Shown here: one piece after another, positions 21,446 to 31,996 of the stretch
Layout of the letters: every line of letters begins with the position of its first letter
How positions within the stretch are numbered: position 1 is the first letter of the stretch
Assembly: GCA_013176395.1 (NCBI GenBank)
Contig: JABMLP010000003.1
Location: forward strand, 496,001-560,000
Origin: Venturia oleaginea
Lineage: Eukaryota > Ascomycota > Dothideomycetes > Venturiales > Venturiaceae
DNA: 64,000 nt
Direction of reading: 5' to 3'
The notes under the pieces: generated by a model
Seen by the model: the letters and a program-made list of their open reading frames with translations, nothing else
What the model was told of the DNA's origin: nothing
Databases searched by the model: none
Position numbers and translations under genes: made by a program

Positions 21446-21749
21446 AATTTATAGTATACTAGTAGACGTTAAAGGACCGCCGGGCTATAAGGCGCTTTAA
21501 TTAGTAGAGAATCGTTAAGGAGAGTTAAAGTAGATCCCTAATTAAAGAAGACGCGGTATAGCCGCGCTATATATACCGTAAAGAATCGTCTGATTTATGA
21601 GATAATTGGACTTCACATCTGGACAAATACTTCACGTGTTCGACGCATATTGCGTCATCAGAGTTCCAAGTTGATCTCATAAAAGAACCAACACAATCAC
21701 CGTACAACTCTATACGCAACCATCGGAAGCAACCTGTCGCCAGCTACCC
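21446..21749. other. AT-rich flank and promoter of the SnoaL-like gene
   Basis: The first 150 bases continue the TA-rich repeat interrupted by the LTR. The remainder precedes the SnoaL-like gene. Nothing else recognised. Confidence 0.4.
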
Positions 21750-22338
21750 ATGGACGGCTTCATGAAAAACCAAATCAACAACACCAAGGAGAGACGATCA
21801 GACATCCTACGATGGAAAAGCCATGAATTCTGTCAAGCGCTGCTCTCGCCAACCGAAAACCCATTACATTTGATTCAGAAATACTTTGTCCCTAGAGGCG
21901 CGAAGATCACCGAGCATGGTCCACGATGGTGCACAGATTGACTACCGTTTCTCGCGAAGACGTTCAGAAAAATCAGTGGTGACGATAGCTGTGAAACGTA
22001 CTTCAAGGTTCTCTCGGACACGCTTAAGATGCACATGACCGAATACACTTTTCCGGCACCAGAGGCCTTTCTTGTCGATGCTGATGCTGTTGTTGAAGGG
22101 GAAGACGGCAGGACGAGGGGTGCTGTGAGTGTTGTTGGAACAGCTAGGTTCGAAAGCGTGAAAACAGGGAAGAGTTGGGAGGAGCAATTCATCTATAAAC
22201 TGAGCGGTTTCGACGATGTGGGAAGGATTGGGCATTGGGTAAGCAGTTCAAGGCCTGGAAATATAGTACCTGCTAATCTTGAGGTAGGAAATATGGGCGG
22301 ATCTACTGAGCGCTTGGGAGGCTGTTGGTTCTACTTAG
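21750..22338 (+). pseudogene. SnoaL/NTF2-like protein gene with in-frame stop
   Basis: Exons 21750-22238 and 22288-22338, joined over a 49-nt intron (GTAAGC...TGCTAAT...GGTAG) in phase 0. The reading frame is continuous except for one TGA at 21939-21941, where family logic calls for Trp (CTD-stop-LPFLAKTF). Downstream KTGKSWEEQFIYKLSGFDDVGRIGHW-EIWADLLSAWEAVG is typical of small fungal SnoaL-like proteins of the NTF2 fold. A single TGG-to-TGA change would explain the stop. Everything else, including the intron, is intact, so the loss is recent, or the stop is polymorphic or edited. Enzymatic role unknown. Confidence 0.65.
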
Positions 22339-23107
22339 ACCTAACAACATTCTACCCTGGATCCCGACCGTCAGTTTCGACATCCGGCTCAAGTTAGCAT
22401 TGTTCATGCCCATCTCCTTGGACTGAACACCAGATATCTCATGATGTCTCTTCGCTTTTTTGGAGAGCACGACATCACCCTTCTTGAAAATCCACACCAG
22501 TTGCTTTTTTGCCATGAGTTTCGTCCAAGGGGTCGAAGTATTAATCTTCGGTGTCGTGATCGAGGAGCAAGAAAGCTTTTGCGAGACGGACGCCATAGGT
22601 CATTTCACATATTCTCGTTGTGGTAAGGTTGCCCTTTTTCTCAATACCCATCACGACGGCTTCTCTTATGACTGCAGTCTATCTACGAAGGTACTTCCGG
22701 TTCGAATTTGTTAAATATTGACCATAGCGACTGCATCTCTGGCCAAGCTCTTCCTTCTTGTGGGATGATCCCAAGGAAAGTATTTCGAGCTCAATCGGCA
22801 CTTGCTGAGCATCATATGGGTACGTTTAGATTAACCACGTAGGGGCCGAAACCTACTTTTTCTCGATTCCTTTCTAAAAGTCGGCTCTTTCCTAGCCATA
22901 CTATACTCTCAACTTATGCAGGAAATAGTTGAGACTTTGGGAATAAAATAGATGATTACCTTCTCCTTTCTATTGAAAAATTTCCAAGGATCTACTTAGA
23001 TATAGATAGAGTGAATTGGGAAATTACGTAGGGAGACTGCTTTCGCAGCATTGTCTAAAATTCGAGTCCGTTTCATAAGAGATGTCTTAGAGAAGAAGTT
23101 CCCTCAT
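22339..23107. other. intergenic left of the Mutator-like element
   Basis: Short overlapping frames on both strands (22303-22596 minus, 22460-22714 plus) have no recognisable domain. From about 22850 the sequence is AT-rich and unremarkable. Confidence 0.4.
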
Positions 23108-23117
23108 AATTTTCATC

Positions 23118-24129
23118 CGGCTAATGACTGTACACCCACAATCATCGGTTTTTCGGACTATTGCATACATGATTGCGACGATTGCAATTATTGTATGTTC
23201 AATGACTATTACATACATACAATTCTGTAGCAATCAACACAATTAATATAGTTATAGTCAGCACAGTGGAGGGCAACTTACCGTGCAAACTTCTGCTCAA
23301 AAACCCGATTTCAGCAACACCAACAACCTCAAATTACACCTATGGCGACACTATTATCAAGCCAGGCGCTGTCCCAGCGCTCTCAAAAACCTCCTGCACC
23401 TGAAGATATCCCTCTCTATCCAACGCTCCAGCTTGGAATGATTTTCGAGACTCTTGAGGAAGCCAAAAACCTCATTACCGACGCGATTGCGGCCGCCAAT
23501 GAGTCTTTCAACGTTAAGAACAGCAAGCCCCAGTTCTGGCAACTCGAATGCCGTGGTCGTGAGAAGCATACATGCCATTTCGCAATACGAGTAGCCCTCG
23601 TAGGCAAGCCAAAGGAGTGGAAGTTACGACAACTTAAAAGACATACGTGTCCGCTATCCTGTGCATTCTGCGGCTCAAAAAACCATATAAGTGACGCCTG
23701 CGATGCCAGCGAGATTGGTAGGGACATTGAGTTGTTATAGGAGAAAGAATGAGCGATTTTGAGGCCGCCGGCAGCATGTACAGCGGCCTTAGCACGGTTC
23801 TGAGCGAGATGTTTGAGCCAAAATGATGAATTTAATTGAGTTGAGTCGATTGCCGTGTAGTTTGAGTTTGTACATTATTCAAATGCGGTTAGCGCCATTC
23901 TATGGTGATGGTCGGCGTAATGCCCCTGAGATTGACTTCGATTACAGCAGCGACTCTATGCAATGAATGGCTGAACCTTTTGGCCTCAAACATATAATCA
24001 GTGACTGTCGCATAAAATTAATGACTAAAACATACACAAATTTGTGTTCATGCCAAATGATTGTGCTAGTCATTGCGTGTATGTGCTGGTCCGAAAAATC
24101 GATGGTTGTGGGTGTACAGTCATTAGCCG
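23118..24129 (+). mobile_element. 1.0-kb Mutator-like element without transposase
   Basis: The ends are 41-bp terminal inverted repeats (23118-23158 and 24089-24129) beginning CGGCTAATGACTGTACACCC, differing at two positions. The 10-bp sequence AATTTTCATC lies directly outside both ends (23108-23117 and 24130-24139). Target duplications of 9-11 bp are typical of the Mutator superfamily. The only gene inside is the 132-residue protein at 23342-23740; no DDE transposase core or MULE catalytic domain is present. It is therefore non-autonomous, but not empty. Confidence 0.85.
23342..23740 (+). CDS. stand-alone Mutator-type DNA-binding domain with zinc knuckle
   Basis: 132 residues. Residues about 30-100 (LGMIFETLEEAKNLITDAIA...FWQLECRGREKHTCHFAIR...WKLRQLKRHTC) follow the order of the N-terminal DNA-binding domain of MuDR-type transposases: a G-M-x-F start, a helix, then a WRKY-like zinc cluster C...C...H-x-C. 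Directly after comes C-AF-C-GSKN-H-ISDA-C, a perfect C-x2-C-x4-H-x4-C zinc knuckle, and the protein stops 13 residues later. It lies between the TIRs of a 1.0-kb element. Complete start and stop suggest a real product rather than random decay. It might bind the TIRs and act in trans with, or repress, a full-length transposase; that is inference. Confidence 0.7.
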   Translation: MATLLSSQALSQRSQKPPAPEDIPLYPTLQLGMIFETLEEAKNLITDAIAAANESFNVKNSKPQFWQLECRGREKHTCHFAIRVALVGKPKEWKLRQLKRHTCPLSCAFCGSKNHISDACDASEIGRDIELL

Positions 24130-24358
24130 AATTTTCATCTATCTAAATCCGTACTTCTCGGATACAGATCCTAAGATCGGATTAAAAAAAGTAAATCCAT
24201 CTAAATCCAAAGTTTTCGAATCACCAATCTATCGTGACCTCGTAATTTTTAGTAGGGATACAGCTCCCAGCGCCTACGCAGTCAACTCCAAAACACCCTT
24301 ACTATCTATCATTGATAAAGACAGTTAACAACTAAAACTACATACACGGGGGAACATT

Positions 24359-25855
24359 CTACAAAGCATCCCCCGTAAAATTCGTATTCGTATTCCCAAC
24401 CTTCCCAGGAACAATAAACGGCTTCACCTTCGGCAAATTATCCAGAACCGAATCCGGTAAATTCAAAGTATCCTTCACCACCTGCCTCGGCGTCAAACCC
24501 AACCACTGCCCAACACTAATATCGTTGTACTGCGGCGCTCGCAAAATCTCCAGGTAGACGACAGTATCGTTGCCGACGTTCTCGACGTAGTGGGCATTTG
24601 GAACAGGGATGTATCCTACATCGCCGGCGGTGAAGTCGAAAGTTCGGGCTCCCTTTGCGCCTGCAAAGGTTGTCAATCGAGCGGAGCCTGAGATGAAGTA
24701 ATTCCACTCGTCCGAGGTGGTATGCCAATGCATTTCTCGCATCGCGCCAGGCTCAATCGTAATTAAAGCCGCAGCGATGTCGGTCGAAATGGGGAAATTG
24801 ATGGAGTCGATGATCTTGATGGTTCCGCCTGGTACGGAATATGGTTGCTGACGTGAGAGGTGGTAGCTGTAAGACATGTTATTCAGAATGTCACCAGCAG
24901 GTCCTGTCGAGTTCTGTGCGTTGATGTCGGTCGGTGCTGGTGTACCGGGGAAGATGTAAAGCTCAGACTTTGGGATGTCATCGAATGCTGAAACATCGGT
25001 TCTGAAGTTCTTTGCGAGAACCTCCTTTGGTGTTCTGTAGAAGAGGGAAGAGGCTAGGAAGGTGTTGTCCTCGCTAAAGGTGCCATCGTCGAACACGAGT
25101 AGGAACTCGCAGCCGTCGTCTTTGGCTTGGATGGAATGAGGCACGCCAGCAGGGAAGAACCATACGTCCCCTGCTTCAAGGTCGTCTTCAAAGACTTGTC
25201 CGCTATCATCCATGGAAGAAAGTCTGACGCTGCCCTTGAGCATGTAAGACCACTCTGCTTGTTTATGCCAATGAAGTTCCCGGTAGACATTTGGCTCTAG
25301 ACGCATATCCACACCAGCCATCGCAGTGGCGACAGGTAATTCATCGACGTTTTGCTGACGCGCCCATCCAGCAGAGTAGGGACTGCCGTGGCGGCTTGAC
25401 GATAGACCAAATGGCCATTTGGAATTGGCAATATTTCCAGCATCTGTTCCTGGACGTGCAAAGAGGTCGCTGTTCAGCCTATCGTACTCCATATTTCGTG
25501 GTCCTGGATCGGTGGGACTCTCAGCATTGCCTCTGATGGGTTGGAAATTCTCGACATTGTCGAAGTCGAGATACAATCCGAGGTCGGGATCTTCTGTTTG
25601 GCCTGGTGCAAGTTGAAAATCTGAAGGTGGTATTACACTTGGAGGGGTTCCAACAGATACGGCTGGATCATAGCCAGCCAGACCGACAGATCCTCGCAAA
25701 GAGCCTTGAGCTCCTGGTGGACCAATGGGATCCTGTACAGACTCTACGTCTTGACGTCTTTCGACTGCTGGAAGCGCGGAGGTAGCATGTGAAAGGAGGA
25801 TGGCTAAGAGGATACTGATGCGGCTAAACCCGCGAAGTCGTGAAGCAGAAACCAT
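24359..25855 (-). CDS. secreted oxalate decarboxylase-type bicupin
   Basis: Single exon, 498 residues. The N-terminus MVSASRLRGFSRISILLAILLSHATSA is a signal peptide, followed by a basic processing region (VERRQ). Two cupin domains carry manganese sites: HWHKQAEW with VPHS in the first (about residues 195 and 240) and HWHTTSDEW with NAHYVE in the second (about residues 375 and 420). The loop DDGTFSEDNTF between the domains matches the active-site lid region of fungal oxalate decarboxylases. The enzyme would turn oxalate into formate and CO2 outside the cell or at the wall. Length fits. Oxalate oxidase activity cannot be excluded from the lid sequence alone. Confidence 0.9.
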   Translation of the reverse strand: MVSASRLRGFSRISILLAILLSHATSALPAVERRQDVESVQDPIGPPGAQGSLRGSVGLAGYDPAVSVGTPPSVIPPSDFQLAPGQTEDPDLGLYLDFDNVENFQPIRGNAESPTDPGPRNMEYDRLNSDLFARPGTDAGNIANSKWPFGLSSSRHGSPYSAGWARQQNVDELPVATAMAGVDMRLEPNVYRELHWHKQAEWSYMLKGSVRLSSMDDSGQVFEDDLEAGDVWFFPAGVPHSIQAKDDGCEFLLVFDDGTFSEDNTFLASSLFYRTPKEVLAKNFRTDVSAFDDIPKSELYIFPGTPAPTDINAQNSTGPAGDILNNMSYSYHLSRQQPYSVPGGTIKIIDSINFPISTDIAAALITIEPGAMREMHWHTTSDEWNYFISGSARLTTFAGAKGARTFDFTAGDVGYIPVPNAHYVENVGNDTVVYLEILRAPQYNDISVGQWLGLTPRQVVKDTLNLPDSVLDNLPKVKPFIVPGKVGNTNTNFTGDAL

Positions 25856-26689
25856 GTTGAGAATGTTTTGGTATGAATCTAAATCACAGCATAGGGTTCA
25901 GCAGCAAGACTATATATCTAGTAGAAAGCTTGGAAATGTTGATGTAACGGTTATGATGATTGTTTAGACACGCCTGGACGGCGACGCATGAGAATCCTGA
26001 TTCGGTGAGACATGATTTGAAATGATTAGTAGAACCCTCACTATCTTTCTGAGGTAAGAACAAGGTAGGATGTCCAGAGATGGAGATCCTCCAGGAATTC
26101 GCGCCGACAACGCGGAGATGATTGGCACCGGCGAGGCTGACAGGTCTTCAGCTTGCATGAAGGCCAAGCGAAGTCTAGATTTCTGGTATATCCGTGAGCA
26201 CTAAGACGGGAGCGACGGCAGATAAGCATTCCTAATCCTGGATATCCCGGAATGCTTGGTCTGACAAGCATTCTCTTGGAGTCTTGGTCGGGAATACTGG
26301 CGTATATCCGGAGAAGATGCAGGTTGTAGGTAATGGCTCTTCTCGGCGAAACTCTGAGAATCGAAGAAAATCGGGCGGCGCAGGTGAGTTGCGCGTCAGG
26401 GTCGCGAATGGCAAGTTGATGTAATTCTGGGATTTTTGGAAGTCAAGAAGTCGGACCGAGATCCCGATATCGGCGAAACACGACCAGTAGATCAAATTCA
26501 CTCCATACACGCACCTATCAAAGAGAACAGTCACAACTTGACCTTAAGGTCGTTGAATTTGGAATTCATTCCATTGATGCTAAACGGACTGCAGATGTGC
26601 AGCAAATTTTATAATACCGAGTGAGAGCACCTAATAGCCCACCACAAAGACGCCCAAAGCCCATTCTCCACGTATCGAGGGTGACACGC
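25856..26689. other. intergenic between bicupin and eL15 genes
   Basis: 0.8 kb with promoter of the bicupin on the right of its start and the eL15 3' flank. Only short shadow frames; no gene supported. Confidence 0.5.
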
Positions 26690-27518
26690 CTATCTGTAAC
26701 GCCACAAGGAGAGGGTGTTGTGCTTCTTCCATGTCTTTCTGCGACCAGCAGTTGTCTTGTTGTAGCGATGACCCTTTCCGAGACCACGGGACTTCTTGCC
26801 AGTGGCAGTGAGACCACGAGATTCACGGTGCTTGTGGACTGGGTTGACGATCCAGTTGATGCGGGGATCGCGACGGATAGCCTTGTGTTGAGGGTCGACG
26901 AGGATGATCTCGTAGTACTTGTAGGTCGAGTCCTGGTTGATCCAGTAGGAGTTGAGGACGCGGAGGTTGGCACATCGCTTTCCGACACGCTCTTCAGCGG
27001 TGGAGCGGAGGGATCGCTGGTACTTGAGCTGATTGATACCCTGGTTGGTTGGCTTGCCTGTATTCCCACTTGTCAGTGCATCCTTCCACGCGCGCAATTA
27101 TCCATGTTCACATACCGTAGGTAGCACCCTTTGGCGAAGGTCGCTTGCGGCCACCACGACGAACACGGATGCGGTAGATAACGTAGCCCTGCTTAGCCTT
27201 GTAACCGAGACGGCGAGCCTTGTCTGGACGAGATGGCCGGGAAGCGCGGTGGATGACCTTCAATTGTCGGAGCCTACAGTGATGCACTTCTCAGCAAAGT
27301 TCAACGAAGTGACATCGGCGCAGTTGCAGAGATCTTGAGTCTCGCAAAGCAGCCTTGAAGGTAGACTCACTCCCAGCAGCGGACACGGAGAAGGAAACGG
27401 AGCACATCGCTCTGCTTCTTCTTCTGAAGTTCCTCGACGTACTTGAGGGCACCCTGGGGAAAGTCAGCATTGCTTTGGAGATGGGGGAATCGATGAGATT
27501 GAGGCCTGGACGAACCAT
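26690..27518 (-). CDS. RPL15: 60S ribosomal protein eL15
   Basis: Four exons on the minus strand: 27518-27516 (ATG only), 27453-27371, 27273-27116 and 27057-26690; 203 residues. The product begins [21 protein letters not shown] and continues with [53 protein letters not shown] and ends LSLWRYR, matching eukaryotic eL15 throughout. It is a core protein of the large cytosolic subunit that contacts 28S rRNA near the exit tunnel. The intron directly after the ATG codon is a common arrangement in fungal ribosomal protein genes. Introns are 62, 97 and 58 nt. Confidence 0.95.
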
Positions 27519-28127
27519 TTTATCGCGAGAGGTGAGCTGTTGTGTTAGATATCGGGTCAATTCGAGGTAGAGTTTTACTCGCCAGATAATTTTGGATAGT
27601 GGGAGCGCTAGATGTCTTAGTATCACGTGATGGAAACTCGGATCTTGACCGACCATCAACTGGATCCTGATATCAAAAACTTCATTGATTATTCGCTTTT
27701 TGCATCAATGTTCGTCTTATCATTTTCCCGTTCCTTGCCACATGAGACGCAAGAACGACGACATCATTGTTGAGGACCCACTATCTTCATGGAGACACAG
27801 CATTTGTGTATTCAAGCTCCTGCTCACCAGACTCGATAGCCATGGCTGATATGCCTTCGATTCTCATTGCCTTGTCACTTTTCGAATTAGATATGCTGCC
27901 ATAAATACGGGACTCCATCAATATCGCCTCGGAATCGCCGAAATCGAAATTGCGCGACATCTACGCGAGGTCGAGCAGGTTAGCAGGTTTTCACTGGAGA
28001 AGGTTGGAATATCGAAAGACTCGGATATTCACTCTGTCGATTCTGTTTTAAATCCAGTGAGGAATGCTTTGGTTGTCCAGTGTATATTCTGTCTTATGGT
28101 GAGCAGTAATTGGGAAGTGGATAGCCA
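27519..28127. other. promoter side of eL15 and unassigned sequence
   Basis: 0.6 kb with the eL15 promoter on the left. No convincing reading frame; no TATA box stands out. Confidence 0.4.
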
Positions 28128-28897
28128 TTAAACAGCACAGCGGCAACACACGAATACACAAGTGCTGTGGATCAGATCAACCTCCTCCAATCCATCACAA
28201 CTTACTACCAATATCCTCACCGTTCCCTCCTCCTTCAATAACACAAAATACCACTTAACCCCGCACATGTTAATCCACCCATCCCCACAAAGTCCCTCCT
28301 CGCTCGCTTGTCTCAATATCCCATCCAACCTCTCCCTCCCCTCAACACCGATCGTCAAACTCTCCAGCCCCGCCTCCTTCCCCTCTTTCCCCCTCACAAA
28401 CCCCATTCTCGCATTCATAAACGCCAAAAGTTCACGGCTCATATCAACACCAAAGAGATACCTCCATTCTCTCGCCGCACCTTCTGTATCTACATCCCCC
28501 GGTGCCAACCTGAGAAGAGCACCGAGCAGATGGAGATCAGCATATTTCCTCATCAATGCGGAAAAACTCTTGAAATCTGGACCACAAGCATGCCACGGGC
28601 TGCACCTCTCTTTCAACGGTTCCGGATTTTCCTTTGTCGGCGCATGACTATCAAGTTCTGGCATCATTCCGCCCTTGATACCTTTTTAGGATGGTACTGG
28701 ACACACTCCACATCATCATAGGAATAACTCCAGATGACTTTAGGGCCGAGAGACTCGATGTGTTTGCGTCGTGCTATAGCGTTGAGGTTCTGCATGAAAA
28801 TCATGTAACCGGCATCGCCTCTTTTATCGAGAAGTCTGCCTGCAGTGGTATTTGCTTGGATGGGCTAGGCGACTCCGAGGAGGTCGCCGCCGAGGGG
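28128..28897 (-). pseudogene. VOC/glyoxalase-like protein pseudogene
   Basis: Minus-strand reading from about 28897 gives PLGGDLLGVA, a TAG at 28865-28867, then ANTTAGRLLDKRGDAGYMIFM...ARRKHIESLG...DDVECVQYHPK, a frameshift near 28680, and then GGMMPELDSHAPTKENPEPLKE continuing 170 residues to a stop at 28128. The HPK...GGMMPELDSH motif and the overall order fit fungal vicinal-oxygen-chelate proteins. The TAG fits CAG-to-TAG (CpA to TpA), and the shift fits a 2-nt insertion in AAAAAGG. Two disabling changes in one gene make it a pseudogene. Metal ligands and substrate are not assigned. Confidence 0.6.
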
Positions 28898-29207
28898 TAC
28901 TAGAAACTATTAGGATGCTGGACGAGGCTGAAGGAGGATCGGGACATCTACACAAGAAATTCTCTTGCCCGAATTTAGAGATCTTGAAGTCGATGTAGCA
29001 TACTTCTGTTCCAAGCACCTTCATCTAAGCCACGAATAAGCATCTTCTTTCCATCCCACTTGCTTACAACCCACCCCGAACACATCAAATAGCCAACTAT
29101 CTTCAACTTCCTTCAATAACAGACGAGCAATCTAAACAAAACCTTCGAATCAAGAAATGTGTACACCAACTTGATTGATGAAAAGAGTAGAAGATAATCG
29201 TTAATCG

Positions 29208-29387
29208 TTAATCGTTTGAACAATGCGAACCACTCAACAAATCCCCAAAAGAATCAAAACTCACAAGAACCCTCCTCGCCTCCCCCAATTCCCTCACAAC
29301 AAGCGCAACCTGCCTCAACCTCGTCGGTTCATTCTTTAACCCCTTAGTACCAAAAGACGGCGGCATCCCACTAATCCTCTTCCACTT
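29208..29387 (-). pseudogene. possible last exon of an unknown gene
   Basis: After an acceptor-like ATTTTTAG, 59 codons are open on the minus strand (KWKRISGMPPSFGTKG...RLRQVALVVRELGEARVLVSF...) to TAA. Codon composition looks coding, but no upstream exon was found between 29388 and 29866 and no domain is recognised. Confidence 0.25.
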
Positions 29388-29866
29388 CTAAAAATTATAT
29401 CTCGGGAAACAGTTATGATTAGTCAAAGTAGATGCTGAGTAATTCAAATATTTAGTGGAGAACTCCGATGACGATGACAGGGAAGAAAGAGCCACTATTC
29501 AGAAGATTGTAATGCAACAACTAATGTCGTTGTTATTGATGTGTGTTGGTGCCTCCTACTTGGTGGCGAGCAAAGAGCTTCACACCCTCGGGATTAAATT
29601 TCCCGCATCGACCGGATTAGGAAATAAATACAGGAAAATGCAGGGCAAATCATCTTTCACTCCTGGAACAAAACCGCCGCTGAAGTAAGATCTCAAAAGC
29701 AACGATCTCAGACGGTAAAACTGCCGGACAATGTCAATGAGAAAGTGGTTCTGTTAAACATTTCAATCCCATTTTCACCATGCAGATCGTGGTATCATAC
29801 ACCCCAACCCATCAAATCCAACATAAATCATGCAGCGAAGCTCTAGATCTCTTCTGGAGATTGAGC
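29388..29866. other. intergenic, dipeptidase 3' flank
   Basis: No gene supported; the 29455-29688 frame has no recognisable features. Confidence 0.4.
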
Positions 29867-31356
29867 CTATTCTTCAACCATCGGCTCCTCAGCAACATAG
29901 TGCAAGTAAGCACCGAGCAGCTTGATACCCTCGATGTAGTTCTTTTTATCCAGCTTCTCGTTGATACTGTGCGCCGCATCCGTGCTGCTTCCCATGGGCA
30001 GCAAGAGCACATTCTTACCAGTGGCTTGCTCGAATGTCAGTGTAACAGGGATACTGCCACCCTCTCGTGTTAAATCAGGCTTGACCTTCCACACGTGCTC
30101 GACAGCCTTTCCTGCTGCTGTGAAGTTCCAGTGCTTAGGTGAAGCAACCCACCATTTCCCGGCATGTTGAAGTGTGCAGCTCATCTTGTTTGGTGACTTG
30201 AACTTAGCAAATTGTCCATTCACATAGTCAAAAACGAGCTTGTCGACATCCTCTGGCTCCATGTTTGGTACTGTGCGAATAGAGAATTTGCCGATGACCT
30301 TGGCTGGAATGACAGTCTTTGCGCCTGGGGCAGAGAAAGCACCTTCGATGCCGTGGAGTGACAGAGATGGATATCGCCATCTGCCCATCAGGGTGCGCTC
30401 TTTGTCTGGGAAAAGACCGGTCTTGCTTCCGAGGGATTCATAGAGGTTGTCCATTGTGAATGAAATGTCTCCGTACAACGCCTTCTCTTCATCTGTCATT
30501 GGAGCTACGAGCTTGTCGATTCCTGGAATCAGGATTGTGCCGTTGATATCGACGAGTGTGGACATGATCCTGGTGAGATCGGTCATGGGTTCGTGAGCAG
30601 TGCCACCGAACACACCACTGTGGAGATCTTGGCCTGGGCCGGAGACTTCAATGGAGTAGTAGCTGCATCCTCGTAGACCGTATGTGAGGCAGGGCTTCTC
30701 TGTGCCTAGCCAGTAGTTATCCGATATGCACACTGCGTCGGCGTCCTTGAAGTATTTGTTCGCTTCCTCTTTGATGAAGTCGTCAAGACCTTCGCTTCCA
30801 TACTCTTCCATGCCCTCAAAGCAGCATAGCAAGTTGACTGGAAAGTCAATGCCAGCTTTCTGATGTGCCTCAATAGCATTCAACCAGCCGAGAACTGGTC
30901 CCTTGTCATCGGTACTGCCACGTCCATACATGCGTCCTTTGTCGTCCACGGTGAGTTTGAAGGGCTCTGTTGCCCATCCATCCTCTAATAACGCAGGCTG
31001 TACATCGTAATGTCCGTATACGAGAATGGTTCGCTTATTCTTGTCACAGCCGTATCTGGCGACGACGACGGGAGGTAAATCGAGGTGTTCTTTATGTGGT
31101 TGCTTGCCCAACTTTCGAAGCTCAACATCGGCTCCTAGGCTCTTGAGTTGGTCTGCTAGCCAGTTGCCCATCTATACACCTGTTAGCCTTGCTGATGTGG
31201 CGTGATTCTCGAGGCTAGACTTACGCGGACAACCTCTGAACGGCGTTCATCTTCAGCAGAGACAGATTGGATGGCAACAGCGTCGCTTAATCTTTTGATG
31301 AAGTGGTCAGACAAGCTGTCGACCTGCTTGAAGTATGTGTCGAGTTGAGGCGCCAT
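29867..31356 (-). CDS. DUG1: cytosolic non-specific dipeptidase, M20 family (Dug1/CNDP2-like)
   Basis: Two exons, 31356-31225 and 31171-29867, with a 53-nt intron; 478 residues from MAPQLDTYFKQVDSLSD. The two-metal M20 site is visible: YGHYDVQPA (His), GRGSTDDKGP (bridging Asp), EGMEEYGSEG (catalytic Glu and ligand), CISDNYWLG (Asp) and GSSTDAAHSIN (His). GQDLHSGVFGG marks the dimerisation/lid domain. In yeast Dug1 cleaves Cys-Gly dipeptides and with Dug2/Dug3 degrades glutathione. The frame is open 76 codons further upstream to 31584, with a basic, Ser/Thr-rich stretch; I keep the internal ATG because it matches family starts. Confidence 0.93.
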
Positions 31357-31996
31357 GGTTCGTTTGGAGCTGTACAGGTATGGCCACACTGGTTTTGACG
31401 TGTATCTGGGAATGGAGAGGTGAAAATGGCGGGCTTTGGTATTGGTAAATCTGAATGATGCCGCCCAAGTTCGGGAATTCAAAGTGTATTTGGCTGTTGT
31501 TAGCACTTGGCGGGGGAAATCAGGTTGCATGGAGGGGTGCTGTTGGGAGGAGTCAGAGCTCCACAGTTCGAAGCCAAAGGTCACTTTTCATCCTGCCTTC
31601 ATTTCTTCAACAACGTTGCAGGTAGCCTTGCTTGAACACCTCTTTTGCTTCCCGTCAATCCTCTTTCTCGTTCGGCGATACAAGCACATTGAAGACAGAA
31701 CCGAACCTGTTTGGATACACTTCATATTCCTTTGGCGATCGTCTTCAGATTGAAATATAATCTCTAGAGATACATCTAGCAAGCTACACTTTTCGAAGAA
31801 GCATTGGATGCAAGCCGTGAGCATCAAAACTCGCCCATAGCTCCGAGTCAGTAAAGCAGCCAAATTGCCCGCTATTCAATCCCAACCGCCTGCGCCTCTC
31901 TTTGAGATGGTTCCACCTCATCCTATGATCACACATTAAAGAAAACCCCCACCAATCCTTGCTCCTACTCAAAAACGTCAACAGCCCAAATCTCAA
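31357..31996. other. intergenic between dipeptidase and Mit1-like gene
   Basis: 0.6 kb, the dipeptidase leader and the Mit1-like gene's 3' flank. The part up to 31584 is open in the dipeptidase frame. No other gene supported. Confidence 0.5.

Noticed and set aside
22303..22714. Small frames right of the SnoaL-like gene (97 and 84 codons)
   Set aside because: No domain, overlap each other on opposite strands, and lie in the 3' flank of the pseudogene.
26621..27124. 167-codon frames on both strands over the ribosomal protein gene
   Set aside because: Shadows of eL15 exon 4 in other frames.
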